DNA of 64,000 bases from Methylocystis parvus OBBP (GCF_027571405.1 NZ_CP092970.1:1-64000); one strand, 5' to 3'. Counted from the first letter of the stretch, positions 18,965 to 30,800 are shown. Translations and numbers: made by a program. The notes: generated by a model not told the origin, from the sequence alone.

Positions 18965-19046
18965 CTTGCGTTGGACTCTAAACCTGCCGCGGATTCTACC
19001 GAAAGCCAGCGCCACTTCTCGCTGTGAGGCATCGCCCGCGCTGGCT

Positions 19047-20066
19047 TCAGGCGCCGCCGCTCTTCGAATGAGGCGTCCCCATGTAAGGGAACTCGTCCAG
19101 AATGTCGGTGTGAGGCTTGAGCCCGGTAGGCGGGCATTGACTTTTTGTAAGGAACGCGATGCGGTAATCGATCACGTCGTCAGTGAAGAGCCGCCCGTTC
19201 GGATATTTTGCGGGCTTCGACGGATCGAAACTTAGCACATCAGGAAGCGTGCGCTCCTTGTCAATCGCGGCAATTGCTTCCTCGCGCGTGTAACTGCCGG
19301 TATGCCCCAGCAGATGCACGAACTGCTCGAGCCATCGCTCCCGGTCGCTCACGGGTTCGCTCGCGTTGTACGCTTCCTTTGTGTCATCGGTATTGAAGAA
19401 GCTGCTGACGCTCGGATGGCCTGCGCGATCAACGTGGATAAATTTTCCGTCGCGTCTTACGCTGCACCGTCCCCACATATGTATTTCGGGTTTGGGAGCG
19501 AGTTCGCTCGTTGGCAGCTCGATCACGATCGAGAACACGTTGGCTTCTGTGTTGGAATCCACGCCGGTCCATGGAGATCTTCCGCCGAGATGAGGTTCGG
19601 TGAAGTTTCGCTTTCCCCTCGTGTCGAAGAGATTCTTTATTCCGTCGAAGTCGAAAAAGAAGGCGTCGCTGCGACTGCCAGCAAAAAATGTGTAATGGTC
19701 CGACGTGATGATATTCGGCACGGGGCCAAAGGAGACCTCGGCCTCAGCAATTATCTTGGTGCCCAGCGCGTCGACCGAGCGGGCCTCCGAGCCTGTCGCC
19801 ACGAAGACATTGACAGTCTGTCTGCCGTTCTGCGGAACCGAGAATACATAGCTGAATGCGATGTCCGTCAGATAATCACCGTCGTTGTCGATGTTGAGGC
19901 GGTAGATTGCGTCGGGGTGAAGTGCGTCGGCAGTTGGATTTGCATTGAGGATGATCACTGTCCTGTTTTTGTCGACGGGCGACTGGAATGCATACAGATC
20001 GCAGAGGTCGAGTCGTTGATCGCCGAGCGGCGGCCCAAGACTTAGTCCAGTGAAGTGATTTGACAT
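19047..20066 (-). CDS. DUF4331 family protein
   Basis: A 339-aa protein with the DUF4331 hallmark start (LDLCDLYAFQSPVDKNRTVIILNANP) and repeated short beta segments (YRLNIDNDGDYLTDIAFSYVF, VFSIVIELPTSELAP). Function is unknown; many members occur in environmental aerobes. ATG 20066 (MSNHFTG) follows GGAGGAG-like sequence; an upstream start at 20084 is less likely. No export signal is obvious. Confidence 0.88.
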   Translation of the reverse strand: MSNHFTGLSLGPPLGDQRLDLCDLYAFQSPVDKNRTVIILNANPTADALHPDAIYRLNIDNDGDYLTDIAFSYVFSVPQNGRQTVNVFVATGSEARSVDALGTKIIAEAEVSFGPVPNIITSDHYTFFAGSRSDAFFFDFDGIKNLFDTRGKRNFTEPHLGGRSPWTGVDSNTEANVFSIVIELPTSELAPKPEIHMWGRCSVRRDGKFIHVDRAGHPSVSSFFNTDDTKEAYNASEPVSDRERWLEQFVHLLGHTGSYTREEAIAAIDKERTLPDVLSFDPSKPAKYPNGRLFTDDVIDYRIAFLTKSQCPPTGLKPHTDILDEFPYMGTPHSKSGGA

Positions 20067-20292
20067 TCGGATCTCCTCCATCAATCAAGATTTCAGTCGG
20101 CCCTTTCGAGGCTGACTTACAGTAGAAGCGCCTCTGTTGGACCATCTCCAAATCATGGCGCCGAGGGCAAAAGAACTTCAATTGCGCAGTTGGAAGGTCG
20201 CTTCTGTAGCCGGGGTCGGGCGCGTGGCGCCGAAGTCGAATGCTTCACCAACACGAATATCGCTTATTCGTTCCCGACAACATTGATGAAAA

Positions 20293-21092
20293 GGTGATGT
20301 CACATTAACCGGCGGGTAGGCTTCGGTGGGCCATTCAGGCGGCATGAACCGCTCGCCCGTCAGTTACAAGCGCACCGCTTTCCGCCGCAGATCATCGCCC
20401 ACGCCGTCTGGCTCTATTTTTGGTTCCCGCTCAGCCTGCGCCTTGTCGAGGAAATGCTACTCGACCGCGGGATTGTTCTCTCGTATGAAACCATTCGCCG
20501 CTGGGCCATGAAATTCGGACTGGATTACGCCCGCCGCCTGTAGCGCAAGATGCCCGGCTGGCGCGACGTCTGGCATCTCGACGAGGTCGTCACCTTTATC
20601 AACGGCGAGACGCGCTATCTCTGGCGGGCCGTCGACCAGGACGGCTACGTGCTCGACGAAATCGTCCAAGTTCGCCGCAACGCTAAGGCCGCCCGGCGAT
20701 TGCTGAAGCGCCTCTCCATAAGCAGGGATGCCGCCCCCGGCGCATGGTCACTGCCAAGCTCGGCTCCTATGCCGCAGCTCGGCGGAAGATCATGCCGGGC
20801 GTTGAGCATCGATCGCACAAGGGCTTGAACAACCGCGCGGAGAACTCCCATGTCCCGTTACGAAAACGCGAGAGAGCCATGCAGGTGTTCAGATCGTGGC
20901 GGCGGTTGCAGCATTTCGTCGAAGTCTTCTCCGCGCTCCGCAACCTGTTCGTTCCAGCCCGTCCCTCTCGCTACTCCGCCATTGCCATCCATCTGCATCG
21001 CCTCAGGGCGATCGCGGAGTGGAGGCCCGTGGCGTTACCCCGCTGAAATCGAGACCGATAAGCTTCGCTACGCCTTGAACGAGTTAATGTGA
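20293..21092 (+). mobile_element. Degenerate IS6-family element
   Basis: The left inverted repeat GGTGATGTCACATTAAC matches that of the intact element at 38564 with one change. The transposase is decayed by an in-frame TAG (near 20541) and frameshifts, but WHLDEV and NNRAENSHVPLRKRERAMQ survive. The right end is damaged after GTTAATGTGA (21083-21092). Confidence 0.8.
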
Positions 21093-21183
21093 TGGCGTGG
21101 ACGGCGCCGCACCGGCATTCAGCTCTGAGAGAGCTGTGCCAAGATGGTTGTTGTCAAGCAATCCATCTGCAAGGAGCGCCGTC

Positions 21184-22074
21184 CATGGCCAAACCTAGCA
21201 TCGATTTATCTTGTGTCACGACCGTTGGGCTCGATTTAGCCAAGCATGTGTTTCAAGTCCACGCCGTCGACGCTTCCGGAGAGGTAATCCTCGCGCGCGC
21301 TGCGAGACGAGGGCAGCTTTTGGCATTTTTCCAATCTCTTCCGCCCTGTCTCGTCGGCATGGAAGCTTGCGGTTCAGCGCATTATTGGGCGCGCCAGCTG
21401 ACCGCGCTCGGCCATGATGCGCGGCTGATGCCGCCAGCCTATGTGAAGCCCTTTGTGCGCCGGCAGAAGAACGACGCGGCGGACGCGGCGGCGATCTGTG
21501 AGGCGGTGGCGCGGCCTTCGATGCGTTTTGTTGGGGTGCGCACGGAGGATAACCAGGCAGTGCTGATGCATCACAAGGCGCGCGAGATGCTTGTGGGTCA
21601 GCGCACGCAACTCATCAACGCCCTGCGCAAACATCTGGCCGAGATCGGCGTGATCACGGCGCAGAGGGGCATAAGGCTGCCCGGGAACTAGCCAGGCTGA
21701 TTGAAGCCCGCGAAGAGACGATACCGCCCTGCGTCTGCGAGGCGTTGACCCCTTTGGCTGTTCAGCTACGCACGCTTGATGAGGCCATCGACACAATTGA
21801 CCGGGCGTTGATGAAAAAGGCGAAAGCCGACGCGACTGCGCGGCGCCTGATGAGCATCCCAGGCGTCGGCCCGATCACGGCCCAACCGATAGCGGCAAGC
21901 GTCCAAGACGCCTCAAGCTTTGAAGGCCCGCGGCCAAAAAGCTCATGGAGACCAAGCCTTTCAAGCTCGTCGCGGTGGCCCTCGCCAACAAACTGGCGCG
22001 CATCCTTTTTGCAATCCTGCGCAGCGGGGCGAGTTATGCTGCGGAGGCGCAAAGGCTGGCGTAAACGAAGGTAA
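21184..22074 (+). pseudogene. IS110-family transposase, broken
   Basis: The N-terminal DEDD catalytic part (VGLDLAKHVFQVHAVDASG, CLVGMEACGSAHYW, KNDAADAAAICEAV) is intact from 21184 to a frameshift near 21670. It resumes in another frame (LARLIEAREE..., RLMSIPGVGPITAQ). Part of the C-terminal transposase_20 region is missing before the METKPFKLVAVALANK tail. It is a relic. A related copy is at 57352-58061. Confidence 0.85.
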
Positions 22075-22750
22075 TCCGCGGTTGGGCTAGCGATAAGCCC
22101 ACGCAACGGAGTAGAGGGCGACAAAGAACTGATGCGAAGGCAAGCGAATTGATCTCAAATCCCGCGGCGATGTCTGCCCCGAAGAGCGCGCTAATGTGAT
22201 CGGGGCAAGAGACCAGCGGACAACATCAGGGCCCGCGGGCGAAAGTTGCGCTACGAAAGGCCGAAGACATGACCGCGCGCACGAACCATCGGCGCGCCCG
22301 CTTTGGGGGGCGCGTCGCGGCTCGACGATGAGACCGGGACCTTTGAGTGCGCCGAGGGCGTTGCAGCTGGCTGCTGAATCGTGATGGTCGATGCGACGCG
22401 GCCGCCTCCCGATCGCACCCAATATTCGCAGCTACCTGCTGGGAGTTCTCGCCGATTACCCCCTTGGCAGCGGCGCCGCCTTTGGTTAACCACAGGCTAA
22501 CCGGGTCAAGTGGGAGCACCAAATGGTGATGCGTTTCTTTGGTCCAAAGACAGGCTCTGCATGGAAATCTCGAAAGGCTCTCCGGCGTGAGCCCCGCAGT
22601 CCGCGCGAAAGGGGGCGGCCAAAGAGCGACCGTGCCGGTTGACACGAGAGAACCGGCAAACCGGCGCGGGGGCGTTACGCCACCCAAAAACAATAGATGA
22701 AACACTACGACGTTGATGCCAGACCTTCGAGAAACGCCCTGCATAGGAGG
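22075..22750. other. No recognisable gene
   Basis: A 676-bp stretch between the broken IS110 and the GGDEF/EAL gene. Short frames on both strands show no family motifs. Confidence 0.45.
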
Positions 22751-25003
22751 CTACGCTGCTGTCTCTTCGTTCTCAACGCTGTTAAGGCCTAGACATTCAT
22801 GCGCTGGGCGGCCTGGCGCGAAGTAAAAGCCTTGACCATGATGGCAACCCGCGTCAATCAGATAGTCTAGATCTTCGCGCCGCTCGATCCCTTCCGCGAT
22901 GACCTCAATGCCAAGGCTGGCGCCCATCGCGACGACCGCCCGCACAATCGCTTGTGATGTGGTTCGCGTGTCAATGGCGTGCACAAAGCGACGGTCGATC
23001 TTAATTTTGCTGAAGGGGAAGCTCTGCAAGTAATACAGCGACGAGTATCCCGTGCCAAAGTCATCGAGAGCTATGCCGACACCGAGACGTCGGAGGGCGT
23101 CGAGTGTCGCAAGCGTGGCCTCGGAGTTTTCCATCAGAAGCGTCTCGGTAATTTCAACGTCAAGTCGCGTCGCCGGCAGACTGGAGCGTTGCAGCGCCTG
23201 CATCACAAGCGCAAGGATATTCGCGCAGCGAAATTGCATTGGCGAGAAATTGACCGCGACCTTGACGTCATCGGGCCAGTTAACTGCGTCGCGGCAAGCC
23301 CTGTTTAACGCGACCTCGCCAATTGCGCCGATCAATCCAATTTCCTCAGCGAACTGAATAAACTCGCCCGGCATGACCAGGCCGCGCGATGGATGCATCC
23401 AGCGGACTAACGCCTCCATGCATTTGAGACGGCCCGTTCGCAAATCGACGATCGGCTGATAATGAACCTCCAATTCGTCATTCGCGAGCGCTAGACGAAG
23501 TTCCGCCTCCAGTTTTGCGCGCGCTCGGGACACGATATCTAATTCCGGCTCGAAAAACGAAAACATTCTTCGGCCTTTGCCTTTGGAGGCGTACAGCGCC
23601 AAATCGGCCTGACGCATCAAGGTCTCTGGGCAGCGAATTTCATTCGTTGCGACGGAGATCCCGACGCTTGCGCCGATTAACATGGTTTGTCCCTCGATCT
23701 CGAAAGGCTGTGATAGCGCTTCGAGAACGCGGGTAGCGAGGTCTGGTATCTCGTTGGGGTCATCTGCGGCCCGATGAAGGATGACAAACTCGTCGCCACC
23801 AAGTCGGGCGACTAGGTCACCCGCACTACTTGCTTCCACAAGCCGCTTGGCGGCTTCTTGCAATAATAGGTCCCCAACCGAATGCCCGAGGGTATCATTG
23901 ACTTTCTTGAAAGAGTCGAGATCGACAAGCAGAATGGCAAGGCTGCAAGCGCCCCGCGCGGCGTGCGCCAGCTGTTCGTTCAGTTGCTCTTTAAAATAGG
24001 CGCGATTTGCAAGGCCGGTAAGTACATCGTGGCGCGCTAGAAAGGCGATGCGCGCCTCGGTCTTGTTGCGTTCGGTGGTATCGACAACTGCAACTAGGGT
24101 TGCTGCACATCCCTCGAAAGTGAAATCCTGCGAATAAGTCGTGACGTCGATCTGCGTGTGATCCGCGCAAACATGAACGGCGAGGGCGATTCGTCGATTT
24201 CCGTCCGCTACCGCATCAATATCCGAACGGTAGGATTCATCGACAAGGTGGTCGAAGCTCATGCGCAGGAGCCGCCCCCGGTCATAGCCGTAATGAGCTG
24301 CCGCGGCGTCATTGACGGCCATGATCGCATGCGAAGTTTTTTCGAAGACAAACATCGGAATTGGATTGCTTTCGAAGAGCAGCCGGAACGAAGCCTCGCG
24401 GTTTTTCATCTCTGTTACGTCAACGCGCATCCCTATCGAACATCCGTCGGCAAGTCGACGCTCGTCGATCAAGATCCAACGGCCGTTGGCGAGGCGCTGC
24501 TCGTGGCGCTTGCCAGGATTTGCGAGAATCTTCATTCGCTCCTCGATCCACGCCTCCTCGCGACCGAGCGCGTCGGGATAATCCCCACGTGCGACGCCGA
24601 CTCGTAAAGTGTCAACCATGCGGACGCCTACTTCGAATAGGTCTGCACTGCGCTGATAGATCTCGGCATAAGCCCTGTTCCAGTGAATGTAGCGGCCATC
24701 TGGGTCGAGCAGCACGATTCCTTCTGGCAGTTCATCCATAGCAGCGCGAAGCCGGGCGCTCGTTTCATCGGACTTCACGCTCAAGGGACCGGTCGACGGC
24801 GTCTTTTCGACGTCTGCAAAAAAGAGACGCGCCAATCGCTTCTTGCCGCCCCTTATCAAATTTGCAAAACTACTTGCTGGCAATTTGGTGCGTCTTGATC
24901 TCGCTGCTGGCGCCATCACAATTGCTTCCCCGCTAAACTGTGGGCGCCAGCCTCGGGCGCAATCCTTAATCAGGTCCAAATATCCGAAACAACAGCCAGT
25001 CAA
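22751..25003 (-). CDS. PAS-PAS-GGDEF-EAL cyclic-di-GMP protein
   Basis: A 750-aa cytoplasmic protein. Two PAS regions (about 85-200 and 205-315; the first has PDGRYIHWNRAYAEIYQ) are followed by GGDEF with intact RLGGDEFVIL and EAL with the MEALVRWMHPSRG box. DVEITETLLM and DDFGTGYSSL are also intact. Both synthesis and degradation of c-di-GMP look possible. No transmembrane segment is visible. The start is uncertain: a Met at 24916 (MAPAARSRR) would drop the first 29 residues. Confidence 0.92.
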   Translation of the reverse strand: MTGCCFGYLDLIKDCARGWRPQFSGEAIVMAPAARSRRTKLPASSFANLIRGGKKRLARLFFADVEKTPSTGPLSVKSDETSARLRAAMDELPEGIVLLDPDGRYIHWNRAYAEIYQRSADLFEVGVRMVDTLRVGVARGDYPDALGREEAWIEERMKILANPGKRHEQRLANGRWILIDERRLADGCSIGMRVDVTEMKNREASFRLLFESNPIPMFVFEKTSHAIMAVNDAAAAHYGYDRGRLLRMSFDHLVDESYRSDIDAVADGNRRIALAVHVCADHTQIDVTTYSQDFTFEGCAATLVAVVDTTERNKTEARIAFLARHDVLTGLANRAYFKEQLNEQLAHAARGACSLAILLVDLDSFKKVNDTLGHSVGDLLLQEAAKRLVEASSAGDLVARLGGDEFVILHRAADDPNEIPDLATRVLEALSQPFEIEGQTMLIGASVGISVATNEIRCPETLMRQADLALYASKGKGRRMFSFFEPELDIVSRARAKLEAELRLALANDELEVHYQPIVDLRTGRLKCMEALVRWMHPSRGLVMPGEFIQFAEEIGLIGAIGEVALNRACRDAVNWPDDVKVAVNFSPMQFRCANILALVMQALQRSSLPATRLDVEITETLLMENSEATLATLDALRRLGVGIALDDFGTGYSSLYYLQSFPFSKIKIDRRFVHAIDTRTTSQAIVRAVVAMGASLGIEVIAEGIERREDLDYLIDAGCHHGQGFYFAPGRPAHECLGLNSVENEETAA

Positions 25004-25094
25004 AAGGCTGCCGATTGTAAATCGATGGTTTATTTGATTAATTTCCGATCGCTCGTGCTCGCTTTCGCGGCATTCATAACGCTAAGCGGGCACG

Positions 25095-25511
25095 ATGTCC
25101 CTTCTCCGCCAAAGCGCCTCACCGACCAGTCCGGCCGGACGCTTTAAAGTGAACCTGATCTCGAGCGAGCATATCGATAACGCGGCCGTTTTTGACCCGT
25201 GCGGCAAAGAAATCGGTCAAATCGACCATCTTATGATTGATATGGCTTCGGGCCGGCTCCTCTATGCGGTCGTCGACTTCTGCGGCTTTGTGTGCCTGCA
25301 TCCGGGACACCATCCGATGCCGTGGAACGCGCTGAAAGTCGACAAAGGCCGTCGCGGATATGTGACGGACGCGAGTCAGGAGCTAGTCGAGAGCTCGCCG
25401 GGTTACTCCGACGAGAGCTGGATGGATCGGGAGTGGGAAACTCGCGTGCACCAACATTATCACGCGGAACCATACTTGCGCGAAGGCGGCGCGAAGGCCA
25501 CCACGCAGTAA
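25095..25511 (+). CDS. PRC-barrel domain protein
   Basis: A 138-aa protein with a PRC-barrel (VFDPCGKEIGQIDHLMIDMASGRLLYAVVDF, then HPMPWNALKVD). Such domains occur in photosynthetic reaction-centre H subunits and RimM, and as stand-alone stress or membrane-associated proteins. It is divergent from the GGDEF/EAL gene. Confidence 0.82.
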   Translation: MSLLRQSASPTSPAGRFKVNLISSEHIDNAAVFDPCGKEIGQIDHLMIDMASGRLLYAVVDFCGFVCLHPGHHPMPWNALKVDKGRRGYVTDASQELVESSPGYSDESWMDREWETRVHQHYHAEPYLREGGAKATTQ

Positions 25512-25657
25512 TCGAAAGGCCTTCTGCGAAGAATGCAAAACGCCGCGCCACTACCTCCACGGTCGGGGCGTTGCTTAAGAGAAAGCACGCCTGGTGCTTG
25601 TGCCGCGACGACAGTCGTATGCCCGTCCCGCTCCAAGACACCGAGCGCTAGCTCTCA

Positions 25658-25800
25658 ATGGAGGGCGGCGCGGAACTGCTGAAGCCGGCGCGCGAGGACT
25701 TCCTTCGCTGGCATTCGGTTTCCGGGCGTGTCAACGTGACCGGCAGGGCGGACGATGCGGGCGTGATAGAGGCTTTGGAAAGCCCGTTCACGGAATCTAA
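25658..25800 (+). pseudogene. C-terminal remnant of an SRAP/YedK-like peptidase
   Basis: The frame reads LLKPAREDFLRWHSVSGRVNVTGRADDAGVIEAL. This resembles the C-terminal end of SOS response-associated peptidases (HMCES/YedK), where LLRP...W.VS..VN.....D is conserved. The catalytic Cys2 N-terminus is absent. The match is short, so moderate confidence only. Confidence 0.45.
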
Positions 25801-25816
25801 ATGCGAAGGCTTCACC

Positions 25817-26347
25817 ATGAGGGATTTGCGCCTGTCCGAGGTCTACCGGCTCATCGAGCCGGGGCCGGTCGTCCTTCTCACCACGGCGCACAAGGGCAGG
25901 CCGAATATCATGACCATGTCCTGGCACATGATGGTGGACTTCGAGCCGCCGCTAATCGCCTGCATCGTCAGTGGCCGAGACCACAGCTTCGCGGCGCTGC
26001 GCGCGACCAAGGAATGCGTGATCGCGATCCCTGCCGCCGAACTCGCGGAGAAGGTCGTCGCCATCGGAAACTGCTCTGGGCGGGAGGTCGACAAGTTCAA
26101 GGCCTTCGGCCTGACGCCGAAGGAAGCCGAACGGGTCTCGGCGCCGCTGATTGTCGAGTGCTTCGCCAACATCGAATGCAGGGTCGTCGATACCCGCCTT
26201 GTCAACAAATACGGCCTGTTCGTTCTGGAAGGCCTCAAGGCGTGGATCTACCCAGCAATGAAGGATGCGAAAACGATCCACCATCAAGGCTTCGGCAGGT
26301 TCGTTGTCGACGGCGAGAAGATTGAACTCAAGTCGACGATGCCGTGA
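25817..26347 (+). CDS. Flavin reductase family protein
   Basis: A 176-aa FMN-binding split-barrel protein: LSEVYRLIEPGPVVLLTTAHKGRPNIMTMSWHMMVDFEPPLIACIVSGRDHSF. This is typical of the flavin reductase-like/DIM6-NTAB family that supplies reduced flavin or binds FMN. The open frame extends to 25658 through the SRAP remnant; the ATG at 25817 (MRDLRLSEVY) is the sensible start. Confidence 0.88.
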   Translation: MRDLRLSEVYRLIEPGPVVLLTTAHKGRPNIMTMSWHMMVDFEPPLIACIVSGRDHSFAALRATKECVIAIPAAELAEKVVAIGNCSGREVDKFKAFGLTPKEAERVSAPLIVECFANIECRVVDTRLVNKYGLFVLEGLKAWIYPAMKDAKTIHHQGFGRFVVDGEKIELKSTMP

Positions 26348-26502
26348 CAGCGGCTCCCGCCGCCTAGCGGGCCTCGTGGTGTCGTTGCCGAAGGCCCAGC
26401 CCATGAGGCTACCTACGTCACGGAGGTGGAGGAAAGCGGTCGCCAACTTCGCCCACGGAGCGTGAGGCAGCGTCACGCTGCGGGTGCTATTCGATGGCAC
26501 TA

Positions 26503-26740
26503 GCAACCACTATCGCTGTGATGCAAGGCTGCATGAGCAGCCAATTGAAAGCGACGCGGATTGAATTGACGGATGAGGATCGAGCTCAAGGGTTTGGCGC
26601 GCTCGACCAGAACCGAGCATCGCACGCGTCTGAAGGCGCAAATCGTGCTCATGGCGGCCGAGGGCGCCGCTACCCGGGCGATTGGTCGCGCGCTCGGATG
26701 CGCGACTGGCACGGCGTCGAAATGGCGCGTTCGCTACCCG
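26503..26740 (+). mobile_element. IS630-family fragment (left end and transposase N-terminus)
   Basis: The sequence matches the start of the intact IS630 element at 60266-61388, including the end repeat and TA dinucleotide (26501-26502). The N-terminal transposase text GLARSTRTEHRTRLKAQIVL is readable in one frame after an indel. It diverges after about 26740. Confidence 0.8.
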
Positions 26741-26942
26741 TCGCTTAAGACAGCGCAGGATCGTGTCGTCGCTCGTCGGCATGCCAATTCGCTTGATCGC
26801 GGCGCGGCTGGGCGGGCCGCAAAACCTTCCCCGTTTGGAGTTGATGGCTTAGCCGCAGCGCTATTGCCGCGCAGATAAGACACGCACGCACCGTGAAACA
26901 AGATGGTGTGACCGCGCGTTGAGCTACGCCGAGGAGGATCAA

Positions 26943-27185
26943 ATGGATATGTCACGCGTGAAGGAACACATGGAAGTTATCGGAGCCGACGGCGTCCACG
27001 TCGGAACGGTGGATCGCATCGAAGACCGTCGCCTTAAGCTGTCGAAAACCGATCGTGGAGAGGACGGGAATAATGCGCGGCATCACTACATCGACATTGG
27101 ACTGATCGCCGACGTCGAGGGCGATCGCGTGCGTCTTTCGGCGAATTCCGCGGTCGCGGTTACGTTCGAGGACGACGACGATTGA
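26943..27185 (+). CDS. DUF2171 family protein
   Basis: An 80-aa protein (MDMSRVKEHMEVIGADGVHVGTVDRIEDRRLKLSK) with the DUF2171 PRC-barrel-like core and an acidic EDDDD tail. Function is unknown. The ribosome site GAGGAGGATC lies just before ATG 26943. Confidence 0.85.
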   Translation: MDMSRVKEHMEVIGADGVHVGTVDRIEDRRLKLSKTDRGEDGNNARHHYIDIGLIADVEGDRVRLSANSAVAVTFEDDDD

Positions 27186-27339
27186 CCAACTGCGTCCGGA
27201 TCGTCTCTGAGCTGCATAAAGCGCAGCAGCCGTTTGAGAGCCCTGCTCGCAGTTTGTGATCGTCGGATAACAATCAGTCCATACCTCGCTTTCCCAACTC
27301 GGAGCGGGGGGCGTCTGATTTTGTCCTGGCAATCAATCT

Positions 27340-27587
27340 TGCAGGCGGCGTGCGATCGGCTTTGAACTTCATGGCCCAGCGGCGAATGGCTTCATACGAG
27401 AGAACAATCCCGCGGTCGAGTAGCATTTCCTCGACAAGGCGCAGGCTGAGCGGGAACCGAAAATAGAGCCAGACGGCGTGGGCGATGATCTGCGGCGGAA
27501 AGCGGTGCGCTTGTAACTGACGGGCGAGGGGTTCATGCCGCCTGAATGGCCCACCGAAGCCTACCCGCCGGTTAATGTGACATCACC
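27340..27587 (-). mobile_element. IS6-family left-end fragment
   Basis: An inverted copy of the end and N-terminal transposase DNA of the 20293/38564 element. The end repeat GGTGATGTCACATTAAC reads from 27587 on the minus strand. The frame is shifted, and homology fades after the MKF codons near 27345. Confidence 0.7.
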
Positions 27588-27878
27588 CCTTCGGATCATG
27601 TGGATGAGCTCAACACCGGCGAGCGTCGCTGCGGCCGACCGAAAGATTTGAACCCCAGTGTTGGCCGCGCCACCCCTTGATCGCGCGGTGGTCCTCTTCG
27701 ACGATGTTGTTTAGATACATCGTTCGCCGAATTTCGATAGCGGCCGCGTGCTCCGCGTTGTAGCCCTCGATCGCTGCGGTGTTGGCGCCGCTCTTATCGA
27801 TCCTGATCTTCGTCGGTGTGCCGTTTTGACCAATCGCTCGGCGCAGGAACCGCAACGCCGCTTTGCGGCGACAGGACG
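27588..27878 (-). mobile_element. Different IS6-family transposase, C-terminal fragment
   Basis: The minus strand encodes LRFLRRAIGQNGTPTKIRIDKSGANTAAI and YLNNIVEEDHRAIK: the second Asp and the Glu of the DDE site of an IS26/IS6100-like transposase. A frameshift precedes the last segment (ATLAGVELIHMIRRGD). It abuts the next IS end at 27587 and the RND gene stop on the other side. Confidence 0.75.
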
Positions 27879-27879
27879 C

Positions 27880-30800
27880 CTATGCGCCCCGCCCGAATTT
27901 TGATGACAGCCACGTACCAACTTGCTCCATATATAGATACGTCACTGGCGTCGTGAAAATGGTGAGGGCCTGAGAGACGATCAGCCCGCCGACAACCCCG
28001 ATGCCCAAAGGCTGGCGTAACTCCGCGCCGGCGCCGAAACCTACCGCTAGCGGCAGCGTTACGAAGATCGCCGCCATCGTCGTCATAAGGATTGGGCGGA
28101 AGCGCAGAATAGCGGCCTCGTGAATTGCCTGTTGCGGCGACATGCTTTCGCGCCGGGTACGTTCAATCGCGAAATCGACCATCATGATCGCGTTTTTTTT
28201 GACAATGCCGATCAGCATCAACAGGCCAATGATCGCCATCATGGTGAGATCGAAGCCGAATAGGTTGAGGAAAAACAGTGCGCCGACCGCCGCCGATGGC
28301 AACGACAACAGAATAGTCACAGGATGTGCGAAGCTCTCGTACAGGACGCCGAGCACGATATAGACGACGAAGAGAGCTGCAGCGATGAGCAGCGGCTGCG
28401 TCGATAGCGAGCGCTGAAATTCCCGCGCCGTTCCCGAGAACGATCCCTGAAGTGAGGACGGGGCTCCGATCTCCGTCATTGCTGTTTCAGTTTCAGCCAC
28501 CGCCTGACCGAGCGCGACGTCACTCGCTAAGTTGAAGGAGATGGTTACGGCCGGCACCTGATTTTCATGGTTGATCGCAATCGGCGCCGGCATCTGCTGC
28601 AGCGTCGCGAATTGCTGAACCGGAATAAGCTTCCCGTTGGCGCTGTTCACATAGATCCGGGAAATCGCAGACGCGCCTGTCTGGTACTGCCGCTCAACTT
28701 CAAGAATGACGCGATAGGTGTTGGTCGATCCGTAAAGTTGGGCGATAAACGGCTTGCCGAAACTGTCGTACAGTGTCTGTTGAATACCGGTGACATGGAC
28801 TCCCAACCGCTCCGCTGCATCGCGGTCGACATTGATCATCAAACGCGAGCCGCCAGTTTGCTGGTCGCTCGCGACATCGAGGAGCCCATGAAGCGTGCGC
28901 ATTTTAGCGAACACACGCGGAGCCCAGTCGTTGAGCTCCCGCAAATCAATATCTCGAAGCGTGTATTGATATTGCGTCGCAGTCAGGCGCGCGCCGATCC
29001 GAATGTTCTGGATGGACTGCAGAAACGTCATGACGCCAGGCACCTCGCTAAATTTGCCGCGAAGCCGTTGAATGATTGCATCGGCATTAGCCAAGCGCTC
29101 GGTAAAAGGCTTGAGCTGGATGAAGAAGCGCCCGGTATTCATTCCGGAACTGGCGCCGCCGCCAATGAAGGAGCCGAAAGATTCGACCGCTGGGTCTTGC
29201 GCGATGATCTCAGCAACTTTTTGCTGGCGCTGCGCCATGCCGTCGAAGGAAATATCCTCGTCGGCCTGGGTGACGCCGAAGACGATTCCAGTGTCTTCCT
29301 GCGGGAAGAAACCCTTCGGCAGGTGATAGAACAGCCAGCCCGAAGCGAAAATAAGCGCGATGTTGAGCGTCATGATCGAGGGCTGGTGGCGAAGCGTGAA
29401 GTCAAGGCCGCGCGTGTAAAAGGCGACGACACGGTCGAAGGCACGCTCGCTCAGATCATAGAGCCGCCCATGCCGCGCTTCTTCGGGATTAAGCAGGAGA
29501 AGCGACGCCATCATCGGCGAAAGCGTCAGCGCGATTAGAGCGGAAAGCGCGACAGCTGTCGACACCACGACGCCGAATTCGCGAAACAACCGGCCGACGA
29601 TGCCGCTCATGAAGAGAATCGGAATAAAAACGGCGATGAGTGAAATCGTGATCGAAACGATGGTGAAGCCGATCTCCTGAGCGCCGTCGATCGCGGCGCT
29701 TTTGGCATCCTGGCCTCGCTCCAGATAGCGGAAGATGTTTTCCACCATGACGATCGCGTCGTCGACGACGAGGCCGACTGCCAGCGTCAAACCCATAAGC
29801 GAGAGATTGTCTAGCGTGTAACCGAGAACATACATTGCGGCGAATGTGCCGACGAGCGACAGCGGCACGGTGACGCTGGGGATCGCTGCTGCGCGGATAT
29901 TTCTCAGGAATGCGAAAATAACAAGAATGACCAGCACGACCGCCGCTACGAGCGTCCACTTCACGTCGGCAAAACTTTCGCGGATCGAGACCGACCGGTC
30001 GCTGACGACGGAAAGTTCGATGCTCGCGGGCATGCCCTGCCTGAGCCGCGGCAAGGCAGCCTTAATCGCGTCGACAAGTTCTAGGGTATTCGCGCCTGGC
30101 TGGCGCCATATGCCGATCATCTCACCCCGCTCGAGTTTCACCCAGCCAGCCTGCAACGGGTCTTGAGGACCAACCACCACGTTCGCGACTTGATCGAGCC
30201 GTACCGGCGCGCCGTTTCGATATGCGACGATGACGCGGCCTATGTCTTTCGGATTGAACAGCTGCCCGTTGGTGCCGATTTGAAGCGCACGCTCGCTTCC
30301 CTGCAGTGCCCCGACCGGCAGTTGCGCGGTGTTGTTCGAAACCGCGCTCGCGACGGCGTCGAGACCGATCCCACGCCAGGCGAGCGCGGCGGGGTTCACT
30401 TTGATCGTTGGCGCAAAGGTCTGCTGACCAAAAATCAGCACCTGGCCCACACCCGACATGGTCGCAATTTGCTGCGCGATATTGAGGTCAGCATATTGGT
30501 CGACGGTTTCCAACGGCAGCGCCTTGGAGGTCAGGCCGAGAATGATCACTGGGCTATCCGCAGGATTGACCTTGCGATAGGTCGGCGGCGTCGGTAAATT
30601 TTTTGGTAGATTTCCCTGCGCCGCGCTGATGGCCGCTTGCACGTCGCTCGCCGCTCCATCAAGCTGCCGCGATAGGTCGAACTGCAATGTGACCTGCGTA
30701 AAACCGAGAATGCTAGTCGAAGAGATCTGATTGACGCCGGGCAAGGCCGCGAACTGACGCTCGAGAGGCTGGGCGACCGAAGCCGCCATTGTCTCTGGGT

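Noticed and set aside
28567..29538. 323-codon plus-strand frame opposite the RND permease
   Set aside because: Mirror of a full-length RND gene; no domain recognised.
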